This document shows, piece by piece, positions 63,882 to 64,000 of a DNA stretch of 64,000 nt. Position 1 is the first letter of the stretch. Every line of letters begins with the position of its first letter. A program made the position numbers and the translations under genes. Source of the stretch: CAZRSW01 sp964602845 (lineage in GTDB: Bacteria > Chloroflexota > Dehalococcoidia > Lucifugimonadales > UBA826); contig CAZRSW010000003.1 of assembly GCA_964602845.1 (NCBI GenBank), positions 1 to 64,000 on the forward strand. The letters run 5' to 3'. A model generated the notes under the pieces. The model did not search any database. It saw only the letters and a program-made list of their open reading frames with translations, and was not told the origin of the DNA.

Positions 63882-64000
63882 ATGAAAATCACCGACATTT
63901 CAACAACTCTTCTGCGTTACCCTGAAGGAACACCTATCCAAGACGCCACCATGCCAACGCCTGAAACCGGGGGAAGAAGCCAATTATTCGTACACATATA
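63882..64000 (+). CDS. Mandelate racemase / muconate lactonizing (enolase superfamily) protein, N-terminus only
   Basis: Thirty-nine full codons from ATG 63882 to the window edge: MKITDISTTLLRYPEG, then MPTPETGGRSQLFVHI. K-I-x-D-I/V at the very start followed by the capping-domain strand ending in a Phe/Val-x-x-I run is typical of the MR/MLE branch of the enolase superfamily. AGGAG at 63864-63868 supports the ATG. The reaction (sugar-acid dehydratase, racemase or other) cannot be told from the visible part. Confidence 0.65.
   Translation, partial: MKITDISTTLLRYPEGTPIQDATMPTPETGGRSQLFVHI

Noticed and set aside
1..64000. CRISPR arrays, insertion sequences, prophage or integron sites
   Set aside because: No regularly spaced repeats, transposases, integrases or phage genes were found on either strand.

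Overview
The window looks like a metagenome- or single-cell-derived contig from a free-living, AT-leaning bacterium. It carries two 100-N scaffold gaps, dense short-spaced operons, many TTG/GTG starts and no phage, IS or CRISPR content. My best guess is Chloroflexota of the marine SAR202 / Dehalococcoidia kind. This is inference from gene content: a luciferase-like flavin monooxygenase, a ThDP acetolactate-synthase-like enzyme, an Ldh-family dehydrogenase, the first codons of an enolase-superfamily enzyme, a GMC oxidoreductase remnant, a UbiA prenyltransferase, a geranylgeranyl-reductase-like flavoprotein and selenocysteine genes. No rRNA or marker phylogeny is available here to prove it.

Layout. 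1-4.5 kb: the first codons of a probable dehydrogenase E1-alpha gene (minus strand), tRNA-Ala(CGC) with its own promoter, an MFS transporter, galU, a UbiA-type prenyltransferase and an SMP-30 lactonase. 4.6-9.4 kb: yebC-ruvC-ruvA-methyltransferase-uvrB, followed by the orphaned C-terminus of a GMC oxidoreductase. 9.4-13.4 kb: a SufT/MIP18 protein and an Mrp-type ATPase that lacks the usual CxxC, facing pgi and tal. 13.6-19.0 kb (minus): coaE - MoxR/NorQ-like AAA+ - CoA-type NUDIX - 1100-residue NorD-like VWA protein, probably one operon. 19.1-27.4 kb: selA, rarA, ltaE, a small hydrolase, fumC, a CCA-adding enzyme and a NUDIX enzyme. 27.4-33.4 kb (minus): a zinc-ribbon protein, an MFS transporter, a PPOX-fold protein and a heterodimeric ABC exporter. 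33.6-43.9 kb: a RimI-like acetyltransferase, then the classical rpsB-tsf-pyrH-frr-uppS-cdsA-dxr-rseP-ispG-proS operon (uppS is cut by an N gap). 44-51 kb: flavin monooxygenase, ThDP enzyme, Ldh-family dehydrogenase and an iron-type ABC importer. 51-58 kb: a GGR-like flavoprotein, gatB, yvcK, secG, and the ispD-ispF-cysS cluster. 58-64 kb: an EVE-domain protein, an aldo/keto reductase, a DUF1802 protein, selD, argS and the start of an enolase-superfamily gene.

How the genes work together. Four MEP-pathway genes (dxr, ispG, ispD, ispF) plus uppS and prenyl-using enzymes supply isoprenoids. RuvA, RuvC, UvrB and RarA serve DNA repair. SelA and SelD show that the organism makes selenocysteine, and selD itself needs an in-frame UGA (codon 19) to be read as Sec. 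The UGA lies inside a 14-bp RNA hairpin, on its 3' arm with its G bulged, which is not the usual bacterial SECIS geometry. The most system-like unit is the NorQ-NUDIX-NorD operon: a MoxR AAA+/VWA metalloenzyme-activation pair with no recognisable client enzyme nearby and an unusually long, repeat-containing VWA partner.
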